This document shows positions 6,890 to 14,443 of a stretch of 16,713 nt of DNA, one piece after another. Within the stretch, counting starts at the first letter, position 1. Each line of letters starts with the position of its first letter. This stretch comes from Luminiphilus sp. GTDB lineage: Bacteria > Pseudomonadota > Gammaproteobacteria > Pseudomonadales > Halieaceae. Made by a program: the position numbers and the translations under genes. Location: assembly GCA_024638905.1 (NCBI GenBank), contig JAHEJH010000020.1, positions 1 to 16,713 on the forward strand, written 5' to 3'. A model generated the notes under the pieces. It was not told where the DNA came from and did no database searches. It saw only the letters and a list, made by a program, of their open reading frames with translations.

Positions 6890-7375
6890 ATGGCGAAATC
6901 CAAACGCAACAAGACCTCTGACAATACCATCGCCCAGAATAAAAGAGCACGCTTCGACTACCACCTGCTGGAATCATTTGAAGCAGGCGTATCGCTGGCG
7001 GGATGGGAAGTCAAAGCACTCAGGGCTGGCAAAGCTGAGCTCACGGATTCCTATGTGCTGATGAAAGACGGTGAGGCGTTTCTGTTGGGCGCCAACATAG
7101 CTCCGCTGGAAACGGCATCGACACATTTTGTGACCGACCCCACCCGCACCCGCAAGTTGCTGCTGCACAAAAAAGAACTCGCAAAGATCAACGCCGGGGT
7201 CACGCAAAAAGGCCAGACCTGTGTCTGTACGGCGCTCTACTGGAAAGGGCATTTGGTCAAGGCCCGCATTGAACTCGCTCAAGGTAAAAAGCAACATGAC
7301 AAACGCGAGAGCCAAAAAGATCGCGACTGGCAGCGGCAGAAAGCGCGCATCGTGCGCGACAACGTCAAGCAGTAG
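6890..7375 (+). CDS. smpB: SmpB, SsrA (tmRNA)-binding protein
   Basis: Cytoplasmic partner of tmRNA in trans-translation, which rescues ribosomes stalled on broken mRNAs. The 161 residues match the family length. Typical blocks are IAQNKRARFDYHLLESFEAGVSL, GWEVKALRAGKAELTDSYV, DGEAFLLGANIAPL, THFVTDPTRTRKLLLHKKEL and the ribosome-binding tail GKKQHDKR (132-139). ATG 6890 gives the usual MAKSKRNK start; an in-frame ATG at 6860 would add ten residues (MPDRRPYNGF) not typical of SmpB. No Shine-Dalgarno precedes ATG 6890. The gene converges on the permease gene with no gap between stop codons. The tmRNA gene itself is not in the window. Confidence 0.95.
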   Translation: MAKSKRNKTSDNTIAQNKRARFDYHLLESFEAGVSLAGWEVKALRAGKAELTDSYVLMKDGEAFLLGANIAPLETASTHFVTDPTRTRKLLLHKKELAKINAGVTQKGQTCVCTALYWKGHLVKARIELAQGKKQHDKRESQKDRDWQRQKARIVRDNVKQ

Positions 7376-8137
7376 TCAGCCCCAGAACAGCGCTTTGGCC
7401 GAGATAGAGAGGCCAATCAGAATGCATAGCCCCACGACAAAAGGTCGGTAGGCCGCGCCGGCATAACGGGCGAAGGCCCAATTACCAGCCTGATTACCCA
7501 GCCACATTGCTGGCAGAGCAACCCATGACAATTGAAAAGGTCGGGGAGAAATCAGCCCCGCCGCGCCGAACATGACCAGTGACACCACGCTCGAACACCA
7601 GAAGAACATCATAAGGAAGGCCCGGGACTTCACGGGTTCGGAAAGGGTCGCCACCACATAGAGAATGACCGGCGGTCCGGGAATGGCGAATGCACCGTTC
7701 ATCAGGCCCGAAGCCACACCGGTTGCCACTGCTGCTGGACTCGAGGCGGTACGTTCGCTGGGGACGAAGCGCGCCAGTACTACCGATGCGATGACAACCG
7801 AGACGCCGATCCAGAGCTGAAATTCGGCGACAGACAGTGATGCCAGAAACCAAACCCCGATCGCCGTGCCAATGACACTACCCGCGACCATGGGCTTAGC
7901 CGGCGCAACCGGGAACAAACCCCACCAGGAGCGATAAGAGAGCAGACCCAAGAGGAGCGCCAATACCGCGCTGAGGACCACCGCATCACCCGGCGCTAAA
8001 AAGAAGGAAAAAGCCGGGACCACCAACATGGCAAACCCAAACCCGGTAAAGGCCCGGATCAAAGCGGCAACACCCACAGACCCTGCCACCAGCAGCGCTT
8101 GCTCAGCAGGAACAGCGAGAAGCTGAGTGATTTCCAT
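7376..8137 (-). CDS. TauE/SafE family (sulfite exporter-like) membrane permease
   Basis: A 253-residue inner-membrane protein made almost entirely of hydrophobic segments (about 8 spans). Features typical of TauE/SafE proteins are the first-half motif AALIRAFTGFGFAMLVVPAF, and in the second half GVASGLMNGAFAIPGPPVILYVV. Family members export or import sulfite, sulfoacetate or other small organic acids; the substrate here is unknown. The start is ATG 8137-8135, which shares its A with the TGA of the MOSC gene (TGATG), with a GGAG eight bases upstream; a 5'-extended start at 8170 is unlikely. Its stop abuts the smpB stop exactly. Confidence 0.85.
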   Translation of the reverse strand: MEITQLLAVPAEQALLVAGSVGVAALIRAFTGFGFAMLVVPAFSFFLAPGDAVVLSAVLALLLGLLSYRSWWGLFPVAPAKPMVAGSVIGTAIGVWFLASLSVAEFQLWIGVSVVIASVVLARFVPSERTASSPAAVATGVASGLMNGAFAIPGPPVILYVVATLSEPVKSRAFLMMFFWCSSVVSLVMFGAAGLISPRPFQLSWVALPAMWLGNQAGNWAFARYAGAAYRPFVVGLCILIGLSISAKALFWG

Positions 8138-8634
8138 CAGTGTTGCTCCAGCCGCACCGGCGCACCGCATTCAATCGCACCACTCTGGACGACTTTGGCG
8201 CAGAGTCCGCCGTAACCGAACATGGCAATGACACCGCCGGGGCCCAATTCTGATTCCATCCGCGCGCAAGGGTGACAGAGCTGCGTCGCCTCCAGGAGCG
8301 CTTCACCGACCCAAAACCGCTGCCTGCGCAGCGCATTGAGATTCAAACCCGACACCACGATGTTCCGGCGCAAGCGGGCGGGGTCGAGATCTGCCAGACC
8401 CAGATGCGCGGCGATTTGGGTAATAAACTCTTGAGAAATCAGCGTCACCTGCCGCCCGGAACCCGGCGTCTTGGTCATGCGATGATCCCCTTCCAGACCC
8501 AGATCAGCCACCGCTTGCGCCCGAGAGAGAGATTGCAGCGGTTCGCGCCTGCGCGGCCGTACACCAATCCACTGCACCTTACCGGTAGCCAGCGTGCCCA
8601 GATACTTATCGAGCGGGCTTTTACGTTGTGACAT
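8137..8634 (-). CDS. MOSC domain-containing protein
   Basis: A 165-residue single-domain protein of the MOSC (molybdenum cofactor sulfurase C-terminal) superfamily, close in style to YiiM-type proteins that handle molybdenum cofactor or N-hydroxylated substrates. Visible motifs are GLEGDHR (46-52), SGRQVTLIS (59-67), RRNIVVSG (89-96) and LCHPCARME with the conserved Cys120. The start ATG 8634 is preceded by AGGGA six bases upstream; an in-frame extension to 8718 looks like leader sequence. It is translationally coupled to the downstream TauE/SafE permease and divergent from pcs. The specific reaction is not known. Confidence 0.85.
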   Translation of the reverse strand: MSQRKSPLDKYLGTLATGKVQWIGVRPRRREPLQSLSRAQAVADLGLEGDHRMTKTPGSGRQVTLISQEFITQIAAHLGLADLDPARLRRNIVVSGLNLNALRRQRFWVGEALLEATQLCHPCARMESELGPGGVIAMFGYGGLCAKVVQSGAIECGAPVRLEQH

Positions 8635-8771
8635 TGCGTGTTCCCTGGGCGCGGTGCAGTTCAAAGCATAACGATGGGGCAGCGGGTCGTCACATGAAAT
8701 CGCTTTTAGCGCCCACACAACATCAAGCCGGGGCCGTTTACCCGCCCTTAAACCCGCACTTCCGCGCCATC

Positions 8772-8805
8772 AACACCAATGACCTAAGCAACGAACACCG
8801 ATGAC
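8772..8805 (+). repeat. Direct repeat, two 12-bp copies 22 bp apart
   Basis: AACACCAATGAC (8772-8783) and AACACCGATGAC (8794-8805) differ at one base. The 22-bp period is about two helical turns, as expected of paired sites for a dimeric or cooperative regulator. It lies about 230 bp upstream of the pcs start and could serve either divergent unit. Confidence 0.5.
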
Positions 8806-9018
8806 GGTTTCAGTACCCGTAAACAAGTGATCCGGACGGTAATAGTTGGCGTAACCGCTATGTCAGTGTCTACAGGCCGCTTGCGATGAGCAAAGAAGGC
8901 CACTCTGGGGATGACTCTGTCGCTTCGGGCATGCCGTATCGCCGGAAACACATTGGGGTGCGCGTCTGCGAGCGACCGGTTCTTTCCGGGGCTTGTCAGT
9001 CGCCGCCTATCTAGAGAG

Positions 9019-9024
9019 AGGAGG
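9019..9024 (+). promoter_or_regulatory. Strong Shine-Dalgarno deciding the pcs start
   Basis: AGGAGG within GAGAGGAGG is followed by CGTG and then GTG (9029). A first GTG at 9026 is only one base away and too close. The longer frame from TTG 8993 would bury this motif inside the coding region and has no such site of its own, so GTG 9029 is preferred. Confidence 0.7.
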
Positions 9025-9028
9025 CGTG

Positions 9029-12000
9029 GTGACACATCACGACGGAGACTGGGGCATTCTGAGCACCCAGCAAGACGAAGATCAGGCGCGTGCGCAGGCT
9101 GTAAGCGATCCTGCCGCTTATCACGCAGCCATTGCCGCAAAAGAACTGCACTGGTACGACACCAGCCACGAGCAGTGGGTATCGCAACCCAGTGCCAACG
9201 CCTGGCAGGGTTGGCATGCAGTATCCGGCGCGGAAGGTTCCGCTGACGCGGACTGGACCCCCTGGTCTTCGGCGCTCGACGCGAGTGCTGCACCGTTCTA
9301 TCGCTGGTTTGTCGACGGACAGACCAACGCCTGCTTCAATCTACTCGATCGCCACGTGCTGTCTGGGCGCGGCAAAAAGCAGGCGCTCGTCTTCGAAGGT
9401 GACCGCTGGGATCCCTCCAAAAATGAGGGGCGCGGTGGCCCGGTTTTCGAACAGCGTCTCAGCTACCGAGAGTTATTGATTGAAGTCGCCCTTAGGGCGC
9501 GCGTGCTCAAGAGCCTCGATCTGAGCGCCGGCGATCGCATTGCGCTGAACCTGCCCAACATCCTCGAGCAGATTTTTTACATCCTAGCCGCACAGCGGCT
9601 CGGGGTGATTTACACACCCGTTTTCGGCGGTTTCTCCGCCAAAACCCTATCTGACCGCATTCACGATGCGGGCGCGAAAGTCGTAATCACTGCCGATGGT
9701 GGTTATCGCAACGCAGAGGTCGTCTCCTACAAGAGCACCTACGTCGATCCAGCCTTGGACAATTATGTACCCCGCCCCGCGGCGCTAAAGGCGCTATCGG
9801 AGACGCTGAAGTCTCGCCTGCCTGCCGACGTCGCTGAGCGACTCGAGGCACAGGTGACCGAAGCCGTTGCTGGAGAGATCACCCTCGAGCGCGCCGATGT
9901 GATGCGCGAACTGGGTTTGGCGCTGGAGCGCGAGCGCGGCACCGCCCCCGAAATCATTGCGGAGCTGCGCACCACCGTGGCCAGTGAGTTAGCCAGCGTG
10001 AGTCACGCGGTCACCAACGTGATTGTCGTGCGCTACACGGGAAATGACATTGTCGAACACAGCCGGGACCGCTGGTCCCATGATCTGATCGCTGGGCTCG
10101 AAGCGGAGTTTTTAGCGGATGCAGGCGTAGCAGATCGCGCCTCTCTGGATAGCTTGGACGACAACGCGTTCTGGAAAGCTGTTGGCTCAGCCATTCCAGC
10201 GGTGCCGGTCGAGGCCGACTGGCCGCTGTTTATCATTTACACCTCAGGCTCTACCGGCAAACCCAAGGGCGTGGTTCACACTCATGGCGGCTGGCTGTCA
10301 GGCATCACCCACACCATGCGGACCGTGTTCAACGCCAATCAGGATGACTGTCTATACGTGATTGGCGACCCGGGCTGGATTACCGGTCAGTCGTACCTGA
10401 TCGCGGCGCCACTGGCATTTGGCATGTCCACGGTCATTGCCGAGGGCTCCCCCCTCTTCCCCCATGCGGGCCGTTTCGCGTCCATTATCGAGCGCAACCA
10501 GGTCACGCTGTTCAAGGCGGGCTCCACCTTCCTCAAAGCGGTCATGACCGATCCTGCGAGCGCGCAGGAAATGTCTCGCTACGACATGTCGACACTCAAA
10601 GTCGGCACGTTCTGCGCGGAACCGGTGTCACCGGCCGTGCAGAAGTTTGCGATGGAGAATATCTGCTCACACTACATTAACTCCTATTGGGCCACCGAGC
10701 ATGGCGGCATCGTGTTCTCGTGCCCATGGGGTGGCTTCAAGCCGCTGGAAGCAGACGCCAAGACCTGGCCACTGCCATGGATTCAGGCACAGGTGCGCAT
10801 CGTCGAGGAAACAAGCGAAACCGGTAGCGTGAGCCAGTGGCGAGAGGCCGAAGCCGGTGAGAAAGGCGAGCTGGTGATTACCCAACCCTACCCTTATTTA
10901 GCACGAACGCTGTGGGGCGCAGGCGACGCACTGGGCACCAATGACTGGCAGGGAGATATCGACCGCTTCACCGAGGTGTACTTTAAGCGCTGGGATGGCG
11001 AACTCACTTACACTCAAGGCGACTACGCGCGACGAGGCGATGAGGGCGCCTTCACCCTGCACGGTCGTTCCGATGACGTCATCAATGTCTCTGGCCACCG
11101 CATTGGTACAGAAGAGATTGAGGGCGCGATCCTGCGCGATAAAACGCTGCGACAGGATTCCCCTGTGGGTAACGTGGTCGTGGTGGGCGCCCCCCATGAC
11201 GAGAAAGGTGAGACCCCCGTTGCATTCCTGGTCGCCGCAGCAGGCCGCAAGCTCTCAGATGAGGATCTTGCGCGACTGCAGAACCTGGTGCGCACTGAAA
11301 AAGGCGCCACCGCGGTACCGTCAGACTTTTTAGTGGTGTCGGCGTTCCCCGAGACCCGTTCAGGCAAGTACATGCGGCGCACCCTGCGCGCCATCTTGCT
11401 TGACCAGCCTTTGGGCGATCTGTCCACGCTTCGAAATCCCGAATCAGTAGAAGAGATTCAGGGCGCGGTCGCGCAGTGGCGCGACTTTGGCCGACTGGCA
11501 GAAGCACGGCAAATTATTCAAACCTGGCGCTACCTGCGGGTCGAGACCCATCGCTTGGACGACAATCACAAGGTCGCGCTGTTGGTGATCAACCACCCGC
11601 CGGTCAACGCGCTCAATGAGCGGACCCTCGACGAACTTCACACCGTCGTGCAACAGCTCGAGCATCAGGATGACGTGGACGCAGTGGTGATTACCGGCGC
11701 CCGCGGTGCCTTTGTTGCGGGTGCAGACGTGAAAGAACTGCTGGAGGTGGGTGAAGCCGGCGATTTGGAATCAGCCCGCACCCCACCCAATGCGGCACAG
11801 GCGGCATTTGCCGCTCTGGAGCAACTTGGCAGACCGGTGATCGCGGCAGTCAATGGCCCCGCACTGGGTGGCGGTAACGAACTGGTACTGGCCTGCTCCT
11901 ACGTGATTGCCGCAGAGCACGCGCAGTTTGGCCAGCCGGAAATCAATTTGAATCTGCTGCCGGGCTACGGCGGCACACAGCGGCTGGTGCGTAAGCTACA

Positions 12001-14443
12001 TCGACGCCGCGGCGAGGCTGGCATGGCCGAGGCGCTGCGTTTGATGGTCAGTGGCCGCAATATTTCCACCGCTGAGGCGATCGACTGCGGTCTGGTAGAC
12101 GAAGTCGTCACGGAAGCCGCGGCCTCGCCCGTAGAAATCGCGATGGAGCGACTGCGCGACTACTTTGCCCAACAAGGCCCGCTGGCCGCAGCACAGGAAG
12201 AGCACCAGAAAGCGCTCGCAGCGCGAGATGAGGCCATCCCCTATTCTGAGTCCATCCTCGAGCAGCCGGCCCTGCAACAGGCGCTGTCACAAATTCGCGC
12301 CAGCGGCCGTGAAAAGCAGGTGGCACGTGTGCTGGAAGCCGTCGCCTTGGGCGCGGAGAAAGGTCAGGCTGCTGGACTGCTGCATGAAGCCGAGCTTTTT
12401 GCCGAGGCGGTCTGCGATCCTGAATCCGGGCCTACTGGGATCACTGCGTTCCTCGAGAAACGCAGCGCACCCCTGCCGACCCAATACGTTGAGGTGTCGC
12501 CCACCGCTTCAGGTGAACAGGTCGATGAGTTGCTGGACTCTGGTGAACTGTTGCCCATGGGCGCCAGCTTCTTTCCGGGGGTCACACCCGTTCCCCGTTA
12601 TCAATATGGCTACGGCGTGCCGAAGTCTGCCGAGGACGGCAAGCCCGCTCATGGTGACCCGATCGATGCCGAGATCAAGCTGATCTTTGAGACACCAGAA
12701 CCTGAGCCCAATGAGGCGCTGGTTTACGTACTGGCCTCTGAGATGAACTTCAATGACATCTGGGCCATTACCGGCATTCCGGTATCACCCTTTGATGCGC
12801 GTGACGCCGACGTGCAGGTCACCGGCTCCGGCGGTGTGGCAATGATTGTCCGTCTCGGTAGCGAGTTAATCGCCGAGGGTCGCTTGTCAGTTGGCGACGT
12901 GTGCACCGTTTACTCGGGCCAGAGCGAGCTGCTCTCCCCCGACCAAGGCCTCGACCCCATGGCGGCCGACTTCCGCATTCAGGGTTACGAGCGTAATGAC
13001 GGTAGCCATGCCCAGTTCCTGACGGTACAAGGCCCACAATTACATCCCAAGTTACCGAGCCTGAGCATAGAAGAGGCCGGCTCCTATGGGCTAACGCTGG
13101 GCACGATTCATCGGGCGCTCTATCACACGCTCGATATCGAGCCGAACAAGCGGCTATTTGTTGAAGGTGCTTCAACGGGTACCGGCTATGACTGCCTGCG
13201 TAGCGCCGTGAGCAGTGGCCTCAACGTAGTAGGCATGGTCTCCAATGCCGAGCGCGCTGCGCGCGTTGAAGCCGTTGGCGGTGCCGCCGTGGACCGAAAG
13301 GATCCGCAGTGGGCAGACGCCTTTACCCCGGTACCCGATGACCCCGCCGAGTGGGCGAACTGGGAATCGCAAGGTGCGGGTTTTGTCGCGGCCACGGAGA
13401 CCGCTGCCGGTGGCAGTGTCGACTATGTGGTGTCCCACGCCGGTGAAACCGCGTTCCCCCGCTCGTTCCAAACGCTAGGTGAAGGCGGTGTACTCACCTT
13501 TTATGGCGCGTCCTCGGGCTATCGCTTCACCTTCATGGGTAAGAAAGGCAGCTCGAGTCCGTCTGAGATGTTCACCCGTGCTGGGCTCCGCGCGGGTCAG
13601 AGTTTATTGATTGTTTACGGACCCGGCGCCGAGGATGGCATTGTCGACCGCGTAGCAATCGAAGCCATTGAGGTCGGCTGCCAGCGCGGCGCGCAAATTG
13701 CCGTTCTGGTGGATACCGTCCCGCAGCGTGAGTTTGTGAACTCCCTCGGCTTTGGCGCGCAGGTGAAAGGCGTGGTGAGTCTTGAGGAGATCGAGCGACG
13801 TTTGGGCGATGACTACGACCCGCCGGGGCCGTTTGCGCAAATGCCCAACCCATTCACCGAGTCGCAGGCGTTCAAGGAAGCCGTGAGATTGTTCTCGGAT
13901 CGCACGCTCAAACCAATTGGTTCAGCGATCGCACCCTTCCTGCGCAACACCCTGGACAAGCGCGGCTTGCCCGATGTGGTGTTCGAGCGTGCGGGGCGCG
14001 ATGGCCTCGCTCTCGCTACCTCGCTGGTGAAACCCAATGTGGGCAAGGTCGTGTATGCCGAGGAGCTCAGCGGGCAGCGCTTTACCTTCTATGCCCCGCA
14101 GGTGTGGATGCGCCAACGTCGCATCATTATGCCCAGCGCAGAGATTCGCGGCACGCACCTCAATACGGCGCGTGAATTTGCAGAAATGCAGCAGCGAATC
14201 GCCGCCGCGCAGATCGACGTATTGCCGCCTCTGGCGCGACCCGTCGAAGACATCGCCGAGATTCACCAGGCGATGTGGGAAAACCGCCACGGCGGTGCGA
14301 ACTATGTGGTGACCCATGCGCTCCCGCGTATGGGCCTCAAAACCAAAGACGAGCTTTACCGCGCCTGGGCGCTGCGTGACGCAGCCGAGCGCGGTGAAGA
14401 GATTACCAAAGTCGAAACTGGATCAGCCGGAGCCCTTAGATGA
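9029..14443 (+). CDS. pcs: Propionyl-CoA synthase, trifunctional (CoA ligase / enoyl-CoA hydratase / acrylyl-CoA reductase)
   Basis: Converts 3-hydroxypropionate, CoA, ATP and NADPH to propionyl-CoA through 3-hydroxypropionyl-CoA and acrylyl-CoA. The 1804-residue length is close to Chloroflexus Pcs (about 1820). The ACS-like ligase occupies about 1-830: TSGSTGKPKG (405-414), YWATEHGG (553-560), GDY (664-666), GRSDDVINVSGHR (679-691) and the catalytic SGK lysine, K780. A helix-rich insert lies at about 247-328. The crotonase domain (about 845-1180) has GADVKE (898-903), GGGNEL with E951, and QPE with E971; these glutamates have the 20-residue spacing of classical hydratases. The MDR reductase (about 1210-1790) has the nucleotide-binding VEGASTGTG (1378-1386). 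All key motifs are intact. In the studied homologue the three sites enclose a shared chamber that retains toxic acrylyl-CoA. It overlaps mcr by ATGA. TTG 8993 is a less likely start. Confidence 0.96.
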   Translation: MTHHDGDWGILSTQQDEDQARAQAVSDPAAYHAAIAAKELHWYDTSHEQWVSQPSANAWQGWHAVSGAEGSADADWTPWSSALDASAAPFYRWFVDGQTNACFNLLDRHVLSGRGKKQALVFEGDRWDPSKNEGRGGPVFEQRLSYRELLIEVALRARVLKSLDLSAGDRIALNLPNILEQIFYILAAQRLGVIYTPVFGGFSAKTLSDRIHDAGAKVVITADGGYRNAEVVSYKSTYVDPALDNYVPRPAALKALSETLKSRLPADVAERLEAQVTEAVAGEITLERADVMRELGLALERERGTAPEIIAELRTTVASELASVSHAVTNVIVVRYTGNDIVEHSRDRWSHDLIAGLEAEFLADAGVADRASLDSLDDNAFWKAVGSAIPAVPVEADWPLFIIYTSGSTGKPKGVVHTHGGWLSGITHTMRTVFNANQDDCLYVIGDPGWITGQSYLIAAPLAFGMSTVIAEGSPLFPHAGRFASIIERNQVTLFKAGSTFLKAVMTDPASAQEMSRYDMSTLKVGTFCAEPVSPAVQKFAMENICSHYINSYWATEHGGIVFSCPWGGFKPLEADAKTWPLPWIQAQVRIVEETSETGSVSQWREAEAGEKGELVITQPYPYLARTLWGAGDALGTNDWQGDIDRFTEVYFKRWDGELTYTQGDYARRGDEGAFTLHGRSDDVINVSGHRIGTEEIEGAILRDKTLRQDSPVGNVVVVGAPHDEKGETPVAFLVAAAGRKLSDEDLARLQNLVRTEKGATAVPSDFLVVSAFPETRSGKYMRRTLRAILLDQPLGDLSTLRNPESVEEIQGAVAQWRDFGRLAEARQIIQTWRYLRVETHRLDDNHKVALLVINHPPVNALNERTLDELHTVVQQLEHQDDVDAVVITGARGAFVAGADVKELLEVGEAGDLESARTPPNAAQAAFAALEQLGRPVIAAVNGPALGGGNELVLACSYVIAAEHAQFGQPEINLNLLPGYGGTQRLVRKLHRRRGEAGMAEALRLMVSGRNISTAEAIDCGLVDEVVTEAAASPVEIAMERLRDYFAQQGPLAAAQEEHQKALAARDEAIPYSESILEQPALQQALSQIRASGREKQVARVLEAVALGAEKGQAAGLLHEAELFAEAVCDPESGPTGITAFLEKRSAPLPTQYVEVSPTASGEQVDELLDSGELLPMGASFFPGVTPVPRYQYGYGVPKSAEDGKPAHGDPIDAEIKLIFETPEPEPNEALVYVLASEMNFNDIWAITGIPVSPFDARDADVQVTGSGGVAMIVRLGSELIAEGRLSVGDVCTVYSGQSELLSPDQGLDPMAADFRIQGYERNDGSHAQFLTVQGPQLHPKLPSLSIEEAGSYGLTLGTIHRALYHTLDIEPNKRLFVEGASTGTGYDCLRSAVSSGLNVVGMVSNAERAARVEAVGGAAVDRKDPQWADAFTPVPDDPAEWANWESQGAGFVAATETAAGGSVDYVVSHAGETAFPRSFQTLGEGGVLTFYGASSGYRFTFMGKKGSSSPSEMFTRAGLRAGQSLLIVYGPGAEDGIVDRVAIEAIEVGCQRGAQIAVLVDTVPQREFVNSLGFGAQVKGVVSLEEIERRLGDDYDPPGPFAQMPNPFTESQAFKEAVRLFSDRTLKPIGSAIAPFLRNTLDKRGLPDVVFERAGRDGLALATSLVKPNVGKVVYAEELSGQRFTFYAPQVWMRQRRIIMPSAEIRGTHLNTAREFAEMQQRIAAAQIDVLPPLARPVEDIAEIHQAMWENRHGGANYVVTHALPRMGLKTKDELYRAWALRDAAERGEEITKVETGSAGALR

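Larger units (their letters stand above)
8635..9028. other. Non-coding divergent intergenic region upstream of pcs and the MOSC gene
   Basis: A 394-bp gap that must hold promoters for the MOSC-permease pair (minus) and for pcs-mcr (plus). It carries a direct repeat at 8772-8805. The best sigma-70 guess, TTGGCG (8846) with TCTACA (8869), is weak and not called. I see no TGT-N12-ACA (PpsR/CrtJ-type) site, no terminator and no small gene with convincing support. Confidence 0.55.

Noticed and set aside
8861..8874. TGT-N8-ACA upstream of pcs, considered as a PpsR/CrtJ photosynthesis-repressor site
   Set aside because: The known motif has about 12 bases between TGT and ACA, and only one such short match is present.
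8784..9293. 169-codon minus-strand ORF across the pcs start region
   Set aside because: Arg/Pro-rich composition typical of antisense frames, overlaps well-supported pcs coding sequence, and has no ribosome-binding site or known domain.
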